A DNA stretch of 64,000 nucleotides from Turnera subulata. Taxonomy: Eukaryota; Streptophyta; Magnoliopsida; Malpighiales; Passifloraceae. The notes under the pieces were generated by a model. The model was given only the letters and a program-made list of their open reading frames with translations. It had not been told where the DNA came from and did no database searches. Position 1 is the stretch's first letter. The number at the start of each line of letters is the position of its first letter. Of the stretch, positions 1 to 10,789 are shown piece by piece. The DNA lies in the NCBI GenBank assembly GCA_028386065.3, contig JAKUCV010005671.1, positions 103,649 to 167,648 of the forward strand, given 5' to 3'. A program made the position numbers and the translations under genes.

Positions 1-832
1 TCCATAGTTTGCATGTGTCGCATACAGTGTTAGTGAGTTATTTAAGTCTTCCGCTGTGCACTGTTTTTAATTATTATTGGGCCAATGGGCCAGATTTGTT
101 ATTTATGTCGTATCACTATTTTGGCCGTTGGGCCGAGTTATTGTTTTATACACTGTATGCTGAGTCATTTTGGGTTGGGTTGTCACAATTCCGGCACGTG
201 TTTACTGTGTACGGTAAATACGGGTCGGGGCGTTTCAAAGAGTATAAAGATAATAATAGAAAAATAGATAATAGATATGTAAAGAAGAAAAATTTAGAAG
301 TATGTACTTTAATAGGCTGGAGACTCATGTTAATAATGTGTTATAAAATTGAGGGAAAAATACATGTAGGTCCAAAATTTGCCTACGAGGAGAGGGGTGA
401 ATTAGGCTTAAACTTTTTTTTTTGGGTTTAGAAAGATATGGTTTTTGTGAAACCACGCAATTGTAAGGATATGTGAGGTTTGAACAAAGAACAAGAGTGA
501 GGTAGAGAAGGAAAGCAAACACAAGGAATTTTAAAGTAGTTTCCCCTCACCAGGTACCTCCACTACCTAAAAGATCCTCCTTTAGAATTTCAAATACTCA
601 CTATCTTTAGGTTTTTGCTTCAACTTTAACCTTTACAATCTCAAGCTTTTCTAGGCTAAGCTCAAACCTTTACAAGCTTTTCACAAGCTAAGCTCTAACC
701 TACCTTCAAATCTAATCTTAGACTTGAGTACTAGCAAACTAAACTAAGTCTTGCTTACAAACTACTATTTCAATCAATGGATTTTGAATGAAATACAGAA
801 ACCAGATTTGAAGCCACAGGTGCAAATAGCTG
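1..832. other. Non-genic sequence, no gene recognised
   Basis: No open reading frame here resembles a known protein, and no splice-linked series of coding blocks is visible. The part from about 600 to 720 carries repeated short AAGCTTTT and CTAAGCTC words, which suggests old transposon-derived sequence, but I cannot name the family. Confidence 0.4.
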
Positions 833-2223
833 TGTGAACACCCAAATTTGGACTTCTACTTGTTATTAGTTTAGGCTTTTAAAATATTTTAATCAAAAGT
901 TAATGAAATGATTTAATTTTGGTCTTAAGGTGTTTTATAAGTTTAATTGATAAATTGTGGATATTCACAAGAGTCTGGTCCAGTAAACTCAATCCTTGCA
1001 GCGCACTTTTAGTTCTGATATTCGTGAAAAATTATAATTAAATTTACCTTTTATAGGATATAGGAGTTTATGGTAGAAAAGAGTTGATTTTGGACTAATT
1101 GGTGTGCATTAATGTTAATTGGAGTAATTGATAGGAGTAGCCAGCAAGAATAGAGTGATTCCAGAACTGACAACTTTCATCCCATGCTGAAAATCAATCA
1201 GACCAGAAATTAATGGTGAATAGGAGCTAAAAAAGGAAAAAAGTGAAAAAATTGCGCTACTGTACAAAGTGACGGGCGGACATGACGGCATGACCGCCAT
1301 GCCCGCCGGTCATAGAGCCCAAGACCGCTGCTGCCGGCAGTCATCACGTGATGCCCGCCCGGCAGTGGCGAACACGGATCCCAGAAATGTGCTTTTTCCC
1401 TTATTTTTGGCCATTAATCAATTACATACATTTTAGACCTGATTTTAAGCAAGAATCCTGACAATTATGAGGTCCACGAGCTGTGCATTCCCAGAACTCT
1501 ATAAATAGATCCTTCCATTCACTCCAAAACACACATCAAGAGCCATTAGACTAGAATACTTAGACTCTTTTAAGCTTAGAAAAAGCTTGGGGAAACTCTA
1601 CTTCTCCAAGATCTCAAACACTCTTTTTTACTGTTATTCTGGAGAAATTCTTGTAAGGTTTAGCGTCAACAAACATCCAGCAAGGAGGAATCAAGAAGAA
1701 ATCAAGGTGAAGTTGAGAAGTGGAAAAAAATTGGGGTTAGAAAGAAACCCAAATCAAGGAGCTAGAGGAGGGCTACAAGAGGTAACCCTTGATCTTTTTT
1801 ATTGATTTTCATTGTTGATATTTTGGGGACATGTTTGCTGCTAACATGATGTGATTTTGATTGAAGACTTGTCAGAACTATGTGGCTTTGACTTCGGTCA
1901 CTTGGGTACGTAGGTAGTCTCAAGTTGCCAATGAGATGCAAGCCAAATCTTCTTCTTCTCCCCATTTCTTTTAATTTTTAGTTGTTTATTATGTTATGCG
2001 GTTTGTTTCCACTCTTTCACACACTTACACAAGGCATACTATTTAACCCATCTATTGCACAAAGTTTCGCCCCAACGCAGGTAGGGTGCTAACCCTTTTC
2101 TACTCGTGACGAACCCCCGAATCCAACAATCTCTGGTTCGCTAGATCGGTCCCTTATGTTTGATGCCTAAGAAGGATTGATGCCTATGGTTTTTTCCTAG
2201 ATTTTTCCAAGAAATAAAATTTG
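833..2223 (+). mobile_element. Probable LTR of a Tat/Ogre-type Ty3/gypsy element (solo or truncated)
   Basis: The segment starts with TGTGAACACCCAAATTTGG, a beginning I associate with Tat/Ogre LTRs, has a TATA box (CTATAAATAG near 1500), and is followed at 2224 by GGTGGCGACTCC, which resembles the tRNA primer site next to Ogre LTRs. No gag or pol follows, so it is either a solo LTR or the 5' end of a truncated element. A very GC-rich stretch with GCCCGCC words (1270-1370) precedes the TATA box. No second LTR copy is in the window, so the boundaries are estimates. Confidence 0.45.
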
Positions 2224-2235
2224 GGTGGCGACTCC

Positions 2236-2869
2236 TTTGATCGTTGGATTTGATAAGAAGAAACAATAAGGTGAAGAGGCCGGATTTCCGGTCGGGTCTT
2301 CATAGTTGGGATGCCTTTCAGAGGTGTTTTGAACCCTCTTTTATAGCTCTGTGTTTGGGGAAAAAGTGCTGCAACGGCTCTTTGAATTTCCTAATTGACT
2401 TGAGTTCACAATTACTTCAACTTGGGACCACATCAGCATGTCAACTCCTTGGTTGCAAAATATTGCCAAAAAATGGAAAGCTTGGACCACCTTTATTAAG
2501 TGAAGTAGGAGTTGGAAAAGAAAGTTTTCTCCTCTCTTTTTGAATCTTTTCTCTTATTTACCAATCTTGACTGTTGGGAGTGGATTTTAAATGCTTGGGA
2601 GGACCACATGCAAGTTGCAGAAAAGTTTGATAGTGATAGCTAGTTTTCATGTAGTGCTTCAAAAACCATCCATCATAAGCGTATGGTTTTTCTGAAATCA
2701 TACTTCCTCCTGTAAACTTAATCAACACAAGGCATATTCAAGGCATTCTTTCAAGTAGTTTGTTAATCATCAAAATCATTCTTATACAATAACTAATCAT
2801 GGTTAGTTATCTAATTAAGCTTAAGAGGTGATTAGTCCATGTTTAGGCTAACAATATACTCTTGATGAT
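2236..2869. other. Non-genic interval, nothing recognised
   Basis: The interval has no convincing coding potential. The reading frame at 2244-2543 has no recognisable domain and no neighbouring exons. Confidence 0.35.
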
Positions 2870-3187
2870 AATATTAGAACTTTTTTATGATGAAAGTCCA
2901 GAAGAAGTATATGGAATGAGAAGAGAGGAAAAGTTTTGGTGAGAGGTAAGTATGGGAATGTGAATGAATGAATGAATATATATAGTTGAAAATGGGAAGA
3001 TAAAAACAAACGGGTTTGATTAATTTAAAGAAATAAATCAAATAGATATCAAGTAAAGGAAAATGATATTTAGGTTAAGACAAATAGAATTATGGAAGAT
3101 AAATGGCCAAAGAAATGAATTCAAGTGGATGTTAGGTGTATTAATAAAATATTTATTATTAGTAAATTCAAGTATGGTAAAATCAAT
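2870..3187. repeat. Dispersed AT-rich repeat, copy 1 (left half, split by the LINE)
   Basis: This stretch and 36500-36870 share an ordered series of similar words, including GAGAGG/GAGATG TAAGT, GGGAA(G)ATAAAAA, and TAAATGG(C/T)CAAA followed by AATATTTAT and AAATTCAA. The two are therefore diverged copies of one family. The LINE at 3188 landed inside this copy, and its continuation lies beyond 15506. No terminal repeats or coding sequence are visible, so the class is unknown. Confidence 0.5.
3171..3187. repeat. Target-site duplication of LINE 1, left copy
   Basis: AGTATGGTAAAATCAAT here matches AGTATAGTAAAATCAAT at 15507-15523 at 16 of 17 positions. The right copy follows directly after the LINE's A-rich tail, as expected for target-primed reverse transcription. 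Confidence 0.85.
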
Positions 3188-3237
3188 AATAATTGCTCCC
3201 AAAGTTTTCGGGTTTCTCTCGCGTTCTGCGAGTCTTT

Positions 3238-3293
3238 TCTCCCATCTAGGGTTTTTTCTCCCTTTTTAGGGTTTCTTCTCCCTTTTAGGGTTT
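3238..3293 (+). promoter_or_regulatory. Tandem telo-box-like units in the LINE 1 leader
   Basis: Three successive units of about 19-20 bp read CTCCC(N)TAGGGTTT, placing AGGGTTT at 3248, 3268 and 3287. AAACCCTA (telo-box) is a known element of plant promoters for translation-related genes. Its repetition in the LINE 5' leader suggests part of an internal promoter; this is inference. Confidence 0.5.
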
Positions 3294-3383
3294 GGTCCTT
3301 TCTTCTTATTTTTCCTCAAAATCCATTAATTTCTGGTGCTATCAGTGGGGTTTTCTCATCTTACTGCTCCTTCACAGGGCCTC

Positions 3384-4924
3384 ATGGCATCTGGGGGTAG
3401 GCAGGACGATGAGGAAGGGTTGGGGGGACGACGAGCGAGAGTGGATCTGGCTCGGTTAGAGGAGGAGGTGGTTGTTGTCGAAGAGGATGAGGAGGGTGTG
3501 GAGGATTTCTCGGCTGACCTATGCATGGTGGCAAATTTATGGACAAAAAGGTTGTTCAACGCTAGGGCCTTAATGAACACAATGAAGCAGGTCTGGCGTC
3601 CGGCTCATGGGATAGAGGTGTCGCAGCTTGATCGAAACCTGTTTGTCTTTCAGTTCTTTCACTGGAGAGATAAACAAAGGATTCTTGATAACGAACCGTG
3701 GAACTTTGATGATCAAGTAGTTCTAATCAAGGAGCTTACAGGGGACGAGCAACCTTTGTCTCTTCAGTTTTTTCACGTACCCTTCTGGGTCCGTGTATAT
3801 GATATTCTATTCAATCAGCGTACTGAGAAAACCGTGCAAGTGTTGGCTGCAAAGAATGGGATATTTCAGGGTCTCGAGGAGAAGTGCAATTTGGCCAGGG
3901 GAAAGTATGTCCGGTTTCGTGTACTTTTCGATGTCCGGAAGCCGTTGATTAGGGGGTCTATGTTAGCTGGTAAGGTGTAGGGTGCTTACTGGATCTACTT
4001 CAAATATGAACGACTTCTACTATTTTGTTTTTATTATGGTTGTCTGGGACACATAGACCGTGATTGTGCAGAGGGGGATGATGAGGAATTGAATTTGAAA
4101 GAAACACCTTACGGGAACTGGATAAGAGCATCGTCTAAACGAGTGCTCCCGTCTCGTGTTGGGTCGGATGAACCCGATACACCAGTTCGTCGTAAACTGG
4201 TCTTCAAGCCCCCCCTTCATCGCCATGTGAGACGCACACTTCTGTTGGCTGTCAAACACCTTCAAGTTCAAACCGCTTGCACCAACAGGAGAAACCCGCT
4301 AGGAGGGAGACGGCTGTAGAGCGTCGTCGTTCCGCAGACGTTAATACAGTTCTTGATGATTTGGATGAGGCGGCTGCTCGGGATTTAGAGAGAGTGGTTG
4401 AAGGAGTTCATTTGATTGGTTTATCCTTATTAAATAATAAGGCCCCTAATGTCGTGATTGGTACAGAAGCTGAGAAAGATGTGCGGGTGGTTGGTGTTCA
4501 TGATGTTACTGTCCCTGAGACTCAACCTGCAGGTTTTGTCGATAGGTCAATTACAGCCCCTTTTTCTTCTGGTTTATCTGGTAATTTTAATATGGCTGAT
4601 CAGTCCATGCAAGGTGTCCACATCTCACGTCCACAAATTACTTCTCAGCCACTAACTAGCCATGTGGATTCAGTTGCTTTGTCAGTTATTCAGAAGGGAG
4701 CTATGGGTGACCTCGCCCACCATGTTGTTATTCTTAAACCCGACAGACAAAAGAGCTCGGACCCGAGTAAAACTGCCTTTTATGAACAAACCTTCTCAAC
4801 GAACCAGTTTTTGGGATTGCAGAACCCGGAGCCCACTTTTCTCGAAGAAGAGGAGGTTCAGTCGGCGCGGTTGGGAAGAAAGTGGAAACGTCGAGCCAGG
4901 ATAGGTGGCAGTGGGTGGTTTTGA
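3384..4924 (+). pseudogene. LINE 1 ORF1 (DUF4283 / zinc-knuckle RNA-binding protein), broken
   Basis: The ATG at 3384 opens a frame starting MASGGRQDDEEG, with an acidic low-complexity stretch and then a DUF4283-type domain (about 3500-3900, with motifs FNARALMNTMKQVW and EPWNFDDQVVLI). A TAG at 3978 interrupts it. The same frame then continues into a zinc-knuckle region (4041-4082) whose motif is CFYYGCLGHIDRDC, in which the second cysteine of the usual CxxCxxxxHxxxxC pattern is tyrosine. Near 4240-4290 the frame shifts, and the C-terminal low-complexity part runs to the TGA at 4922. The family protein binds the element's RNA; this copy could not make a full-length product. Confidence 0.8.
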
Positions 4925-5073
4925 GGCTTCCAAAATGTAAGGGGGTTTCTGAATCCCTTGATGACTTGATTATGGTAGAGGTTCAGGAGAGTGAGAAACA
5001 AAAGGAGATCAGTGTTGATGCTTCGGGAGATTCTACTCATCCTTCCAGTTCGGCGGCAGCCCCGCCAAGCATT

Positions 5074-6615
5074 ATGAATCTCTTCTGTTGGAATTGCCAT
5101 GGTTTAGGGGATCCACAGGCAATTTCCTCTCTCTGCAAGCATCTATCGCTTAAAAATCCTCTCCTAGTTTTTCTTTCTGAAACTAGGTTGAAGAGTTGTG
5201 AGATGGAACGAGTTCGTAGGAGAATGAATTGGGATGGTATGCTTGTTGTTGATTGTGAAGGTTCAGGGAGACATCGTAGTGATGGATTGGCTCTTTTGTG
5301 GAGGGATGATATCACTGTTTCGTTACAATCCATGTCTCTCCATCACATTGATATCACTATATCGGGGTTGGGTGATGCTGGGGATTGGAGGTTTACTGAA
5401 ATTTATGGCTGACCAGAAAATATGGAGAAATGGCGTACGTGGGAGTTGATGCACTGTTTAGGGGAGCAGTCTCAACTTCCGTGGCTTTGCGGTGGGGACT
5501 TTAATGAGATTCTCTGCCATTGGGAGAAAAATGGAGGTAACCCACGTAGTTTCTCGGCCATACAACTATTCCATGATACTCTATCTGATCTTCAGTTGTT
5601 GGATTTGGGCTACTCGGGGTGCAATTTTACGTAGGCGAATAATCATTCTGATGGTTCATTCATTGAGGAGCGTAATGATCGGTTAGTTGCTTCCTCTTCT
5701 TGGTCTGATTTGTTCCCTAACGTTTTGGTCAAGCATCTTCCCAGGCAGGGTTTTGACCATACACCGTTGAAGCTTATTTTTTATCGAGGCCAATCCTTTG
5801 CTTTAGGACGTCGGAAGCTGTTCCGTTTTGAGCAAGTTTGGCTTTCGAATTCTGGGTGTAGTGAGACGGTGGAGAGGGCGTGGGGCAGTATTTCTACAGG
5901 TTCTCCTCTTGAGAGGGTGCGGTCAAAAATTGAGGCTTGTGGTTGTCAATTGGGTGATTGGAGTAAGCACCATTTCGGCAATATTACCAAGGATATAAAA
6001 GAGAAGAGGCAGTTATTGGGAAATCTCCATTTACAGCCTCAATCAACTGAGACTATCGCCCAAACGAAGAAGGTTAATGGTGAGCTAGCCGACCTGATTC
6101 GTAAAGAGGAGCTGCTGTGGGCTCAACGCTCTCGTATGAATTGGCTGAAGGACGGTGATAAAAATACAAGTTACTTTTTCCACAAGGCTAACCAGAGGAG
6201 GCGCAGTAATACTGTGGTGGGGATCAGGGACTCGGCCGATGTGTGGAAGTCCAAACAGCGAGATATAGCAGAGGTGTTTACCTCCTACTATTCACAATTG
6301 TTCTCGGCCAGTCAGACTTTGCATTGCGAGCCTGTCCTGTATTGTTTGGATAGGCGTATTACTGATGATATGCAGAGGGTTTTAGGGGCTCCCTTTTCTC
6401 GTGAGGAGATATTTATAGCCTTGAAGCAGATGCATCCATTTAAAGCCCCTGGCCCTAATGGTATGTCTCCCATTTTTTACCATAAACTTTGGCAAATTAT
6501 TGGGCATGATGTATGTGATCTTGTCTTGGATGTTCTCAATCATGGTGCTGATCATCCTTCTATTAACCACACTTTTATTACCCTGATTCCTAAAGTTCGT
6601 AGCCCAGACGACTGT
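5074..6615 (+). pseudogene. LINE 1 ORF2, N-terminal half: APE-type endonuclease and start of RT
   Basis: The ATG at 5074 begins MNLFCWNCHGLGDPQ, the start of the apurinic-type endonuclease of plant L1 ORF2, followed by SETRL, GGDFNEIL and the closing FDHTPL motif, where S(D)H is expected. TGA at 5410 and TAG at 5632 both replace what is normally tryptophan, so three open segments remain in one frame. The linker ERxLLWAQRSRMNWLKDGDKNT and the RT lead-in FKAPGPNGM are clear. The frame ends at PDDC exactly where the LTR element inserted. The endonuclease would nick the chromosomal target to start integration. Confidence 0.85.
6611..6615. repeat. Target-site duplication of the nested LTR element, left copy
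   Basis: ACTGT lies directly before the TGATG start of the left LTR and is repeated at 12861-12865 directly after the TCATCA end of the right LTR. A 5-bp duplication is normal for LTR-retrotransposon integrase. Removing the element and one copy restores the LINE reading frame. Confidence 0.95.
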
Positions 6616-8791
6616 TGATGTCGTCTATCCGCAACGGGTTCCTGCAAGTGCACAGGGTTGTTCTAGTACTTATCAAGGTCGCATCCACAGGGACTGGGTT
6701 GAGTCTGTTACCCTTCAAATTAGACAAATTAGAATGGAAATGAACAATAAGAGGTGATTTTCGGGTGTATGCTAATTGAAATATAAACTAAGCAATGAAA
6801 TTAAACTAACAACAGAATTGAAATAGGAAGAGATCAGATTGAGAGAAGTCTTAGGCATCCGGCGTTCACATGTCCTCTTTTATGCCTTAAATTGCTCAAC
6901 AGCCTCAGGCACAGGTTGAGCCTATGGGTGAGGCTGTATCTAATAAAATGTCTTGAAGGGGCTCCCAACCTAGTGTACTATCAATGGCTTACGATCTTAT
7001 TGATAGTTCCCTAAGCTTCCATCTACCCCCTGTCACTAGAATAGATGTTCGCTTAAGGGTGAAGTTTAGTTTTGGTGCTAAATACCCACAGTCTCTCCCT
7101 ATCTTCTTTCGAACGGCTAGGGGGTGAAAGCTGACTTATTGTTGGTCTAGCACTCCTGGCTTCTCCTTTCGGTCCTTTACCAGGCTACTACTTGATTAAA
7201 AGAAACTCCCCAATAGTCAATCAAGAATCAAATTAGGAATTTTGTTATCTTTTTAACTATGTTGTCACAGACTGAGGCTGTACTAGGCACAGACTGAGGC
7301 TGTGCTGTGTACAGGCTGAGGCTGTTGACAACAAAAAAGTCAATTAATAGAATCAGTTCTTGCAGGCACTCTCAACCTATATTGCACCCATTTGCTTTCG
7401 CTCATAGGTGCATCCCATGGTTCTCACATTCCTAATGCTCTCGCACCGGTCAAACACAGGGGATTAAGATTGGTGTTGAGGCTAGTTCCTCAATTAGTTT
7501 CTAACTCCTGTCAAAAGCTAAAAACTAAGGGTTGGTTGTTGTTGTTCCAGTAGCTATGGTTTCTCCTTTCGGTCCTTCACCTAGCTACCTGTAATCATGC
7601 GAGGGTTTGGCCAGAACTCAGACATGTATCAAGTATGCAACAACATAAACAAGAAAACGAGATAAGAATATGAAAAGAGCAATTTATTACATAAAAACCA
7701 GAGACAAGTTGCACCCCTTCAACCTAAGAGGGGTTGTTTAATTCATACCCAGAAATACAAGAACTATAAAAACAAATAAAAGCATTGGGTTAGGAACAAC
7801 TTGGAGGCTAGGGGCAACACGATTTCTGCAGCAAAAGCTACAGAATTGTGTGCCCCTTGAAACTGGATTTTTGCCTCTGTTCCAAAACTTCTGCCAATCT
7901 CTGGGTGTTTTTGATCGATGGGTTATTCCCTGGATTCATGGGATCGTCGTCACTTCTCCCCTTCTTCTTTTGTAGGTGCAGCTCCTCTGTTCTTCTTCCT
8001 CCCAACCAGCTGGAAGGTGTGGGGGTTTGCGCAAGTTGGTTCGTCAGCCTTCCAACGTGTGTGTCAGGATAGGCGTGATGGGCAGCAAGTTGATTGGTGG
8101 ATTGTAAGTTCCAAGGTACCCTTTACAGAGGATAATCATTCTTTACGGTGGATTCTCTCTGAGTGGCATGTGCCTATCCTTTTTCCTCTGGAAAGTTCTA
8201 TGAGAACGTTAGGAGAATGTTTGTGTATGTTAGTGGAGCAAGTGGTGGAATTTTATATTTCTCCTGCAATTTCTGGGTTTTGCAGGACGCACAGGCTGAG
8301 GCTGTCGACACACAGGCTGAGCTTGTGCATGGTCTATTTGTAGTCCTCCTTCGACTTCCTTCTCCAATCGATTTCAGCCTCTTCTGTAGATGATGAAACG
8401 TCATAAGTTCTCTTTAGATAGAGGCGAGGGCAGTGAGTCTTAGTGAAAATCCTGTGATTTGAAGATGGTTTGCCGCCCCCAATTGAAATTTCAGTGAACA
8501 ACAGCCTCAAGGACAGGCTCAAGGGTTCTGCAACAGCTCAGGCTGTGGTCCGAAACAGGCTCATGCTGTGATCCGAAACAGGGTCATGATGTAACAGAGG
8601 CTGTTTCTTCAAATGCAATGAAATCCTCCCGAATTGGTCGAAATGCACCTAAAATCACTAATCATGCAATAAGGGGTGGAATTATTGGAAATATGATGAA
8701 ATAGTGCATAGGGAGGCGTATGATCATAATGAAATATGAGCAATTTATCTCTAAAGTCATGCCTAAAACTATGTATATTTCACACTCATCA
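6616..8791 (-). repeat. LTR of the nested element (3' LTR in its own orientation)
   Basis: This copy is 2176 bp and collinear with 10790-12860. It is longer mainly because it keeps about 41 bp near 7192-7235 and 51 bp at 8096-8146 that the other copy lacks; the 51-bp segment is bounded by direct repeats of GGTGGATT. It contains many AGGCTGAGGCTGT-type words. Open frames inside it have no recognisable product. Confidence 0.9.
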
Positions 8792-8806
8792 AAATACCCC
8801 AAACTG
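8792..8806 (-). promoter_or_regulatory. Polypurine tract next to the 3' LTR
   Basis: On the - strand the sequence TTCAGTTTGGGGTATTT runs directly into the LTR start TGATGAGTG. TTTGGGG immediately before a TG LTR terminus is the usual position and composition of a plus-strand primer. Similar tracts recur at 10172-10187 and 10295-10308. Confidence 0.65.
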
Positions 8807-10765
8807 AAGATTTTGCTTGTCCTCGAGCAAACAGAGAAGGTAAGGAGGCATGATTTGAAGGAAAGAAAAAGGCTAATCCCAATGCATCAAATTTTCACTA
8901 GGCTTCTCTCTCGTAATGTCTCAATTTAAGCATTCTTTTATTTCCCTTCAAGACTGCATCAATTTCAATCAAATTCCTTGTCAGTAGTTTTTGTCATAAA
9001 AACCACAGGAGTAATCTTGCAACTAACCTCTAATCATCTGTCGTCAAAGGGATCCTGCCAAAATCATTTTTCTGGAAGTGAAAACATTACCTCATATGCA
9101 GACCCATTACCTCTTGTCTCCGCTAATGTGCATAAGTCATCAAGCTAAGATCACTAGGGCTTAACTGTGTTGTATTGAGGCCAGGTGATGGTTCTCAAAG
9201 CAGCGCGGACGGATTTAGCAAGGGTCAATGGCCTGTGAACTCGATTCTTTTGGTTTTTGTTCATGAACAGCCTGAGACTGTGTAGAGGTTGTTTGACTTC
9301 ATATTTTCTGATGTCTCAAGCTGTTCAGCAACTATACCCTGATGCTTCAGCCACCTTTTGGTGTAACCAACTACTCCAACAATTGGATTGGATTTGTCTT
9401 CTAGGATGGAGTATGATTCGCCAGATGTTGCCTCTGTCCTTCCTCCCTTTTCTTTATTTTGTTTTTTTTCTTTACTCTTTTTTTTCCCTATTTTCATCTT
9501 TCCTTTTTCTTTTTCAAGGGAGAGGAAAGTACATGTATCTATTAGCGATCTGATTTTTGTATTGGCTGAGTATGGGCAATCTCATTTCTAAACTTGATCA
9601 AATCTTGCTCAGAGGCTCATCGATAGGGTGAGGCTGTTTGAAGGAAAATGTGCCTTTAGATACTGACGACCCCTATTTTGGCTGCAAAGGTTGAGGTGGA
9701 ATATGCTGGGTAAATGAATGAAATGGGCCATTATAATCGGCTCAAATAGGGGTTGCAAGGGTCTGATGAGTGAGTTGTGGTTTTGTGTGGTCTGTAGGTA
9801 TGCCAAAGATAGCCTAGATCCTTTCTTTGCTTGTAAGCTCAGCTTAAAATTTCGCCTTGATAGAGGTAAGGGCCTGTTCTATGGTAAACAGACTGAGCCT
9901 GTTTAATTTAGAAAAAATTTGGAAAGAATCTTCCCAAGTGACAGATTTAATGGAATTTAGCTACTTGATTAGTCCTGCTTTGTTCCTTTGGAAAGGTAAG
10001 ACAAGTCATAAGATCGGAAATTAAGCAGAATTTAATGGAATAAGAAAGGATGCCTAAATATAGAGACAGGCTCACACTGTCAGAAATATAATGAAAATAG
10101 ATGAACTTGAAATTGCATTTATTGAAATTCAAAAAAGTACATGAAGTCATACATGGCTAAATTGCACCCTAAAATACCCCAAACTGAAAATCTGCAGTGT
10201 CCTCGCTGCCAAACAAAACCAAAAATAGGGTGCAATGCCGAAATTAATTAAAAAAAGAATCACACATAGAAAATTTCAAAGAAAATAACAAATACTAGAG
10301 TACCCCAAACTGAAACTAAGCTATATGGTAAGAGGGGGTTATCTAAAGTAAACTCTAAATATTCCAAATCGATTGGGGGAGGGGATAGTGGATTATGTAG
10401 ACAGGATTGATCAGTTCCTATCTAAACAAGTCTAGTCCTCTTATTTTGCTGAATTAGCCATTGGGTAGGTGGAATGACATAATCAAAATGCAAAATAACA
10501 CAAGCTCATCATGTGTGTGTTAGCACGTAAACCACCATAACAACTCTTATTGCAAAGCGTCATGAAATGCAAAAGTGGAAAGGGTTTAGAACTTCCCTGG
10601 CTAAATTCTGACTTGTCGATTCCTTTTCTCATCGATTTGCAGCACCTAGAGGATAGCAACATAAGAAAAACACACAAAGAAAACAAAAATAACCAAAGAA
10701 AAAAAAAGTTTAAATCATAAAAAGCCTAATAAATCCAAATAAAAGGTAATAGTATCAAGCACCAG

Positions 10766-10783
10766 TCCCCGGCAACGGTGCCA
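10766..10783 (-). promoter_or_regulatory. tRNA-Asp primer-binding site of the nested element
   Basis: The + strand reads TCCCCGGCAACGGTGCCA, the 3' end of plant tRNA-Asp with one C-to-T difference, so the - strand can pair with that tRNA. It lies six bases from the LTR end. This fixes the element's orientation and groups it with Athila/Tat-type elements. Confidence 0.85.
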
Positions 10784-10789
10784 AAAACT

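Larger units (their letters stand above)
8792..10789 (-). other. Internal domain of the nested element, no coding capacity seen
   Basis: About 2.0 kb between the LTRs holds only short frames without retroviral motifs. It carries two extra CCCCAAACTGAA tracts (10178 and 10303) like that beside the LTR, and scattered copies of the AGGCTGAGCCTGT-like word (near 9269, 9614, 9889, 10068). The lack of gag, protease, RT and integrase makes the element dependent on enzymes supplied in trans. Confidence 0.75.

Noticed and set aside
7848..8343. Frames of 74-141 codons within the nested LTR, repeated at 11988-12474
   Set aside because: They differ between the two LTRs through indels and show no conserved protein, so they are chance frames.
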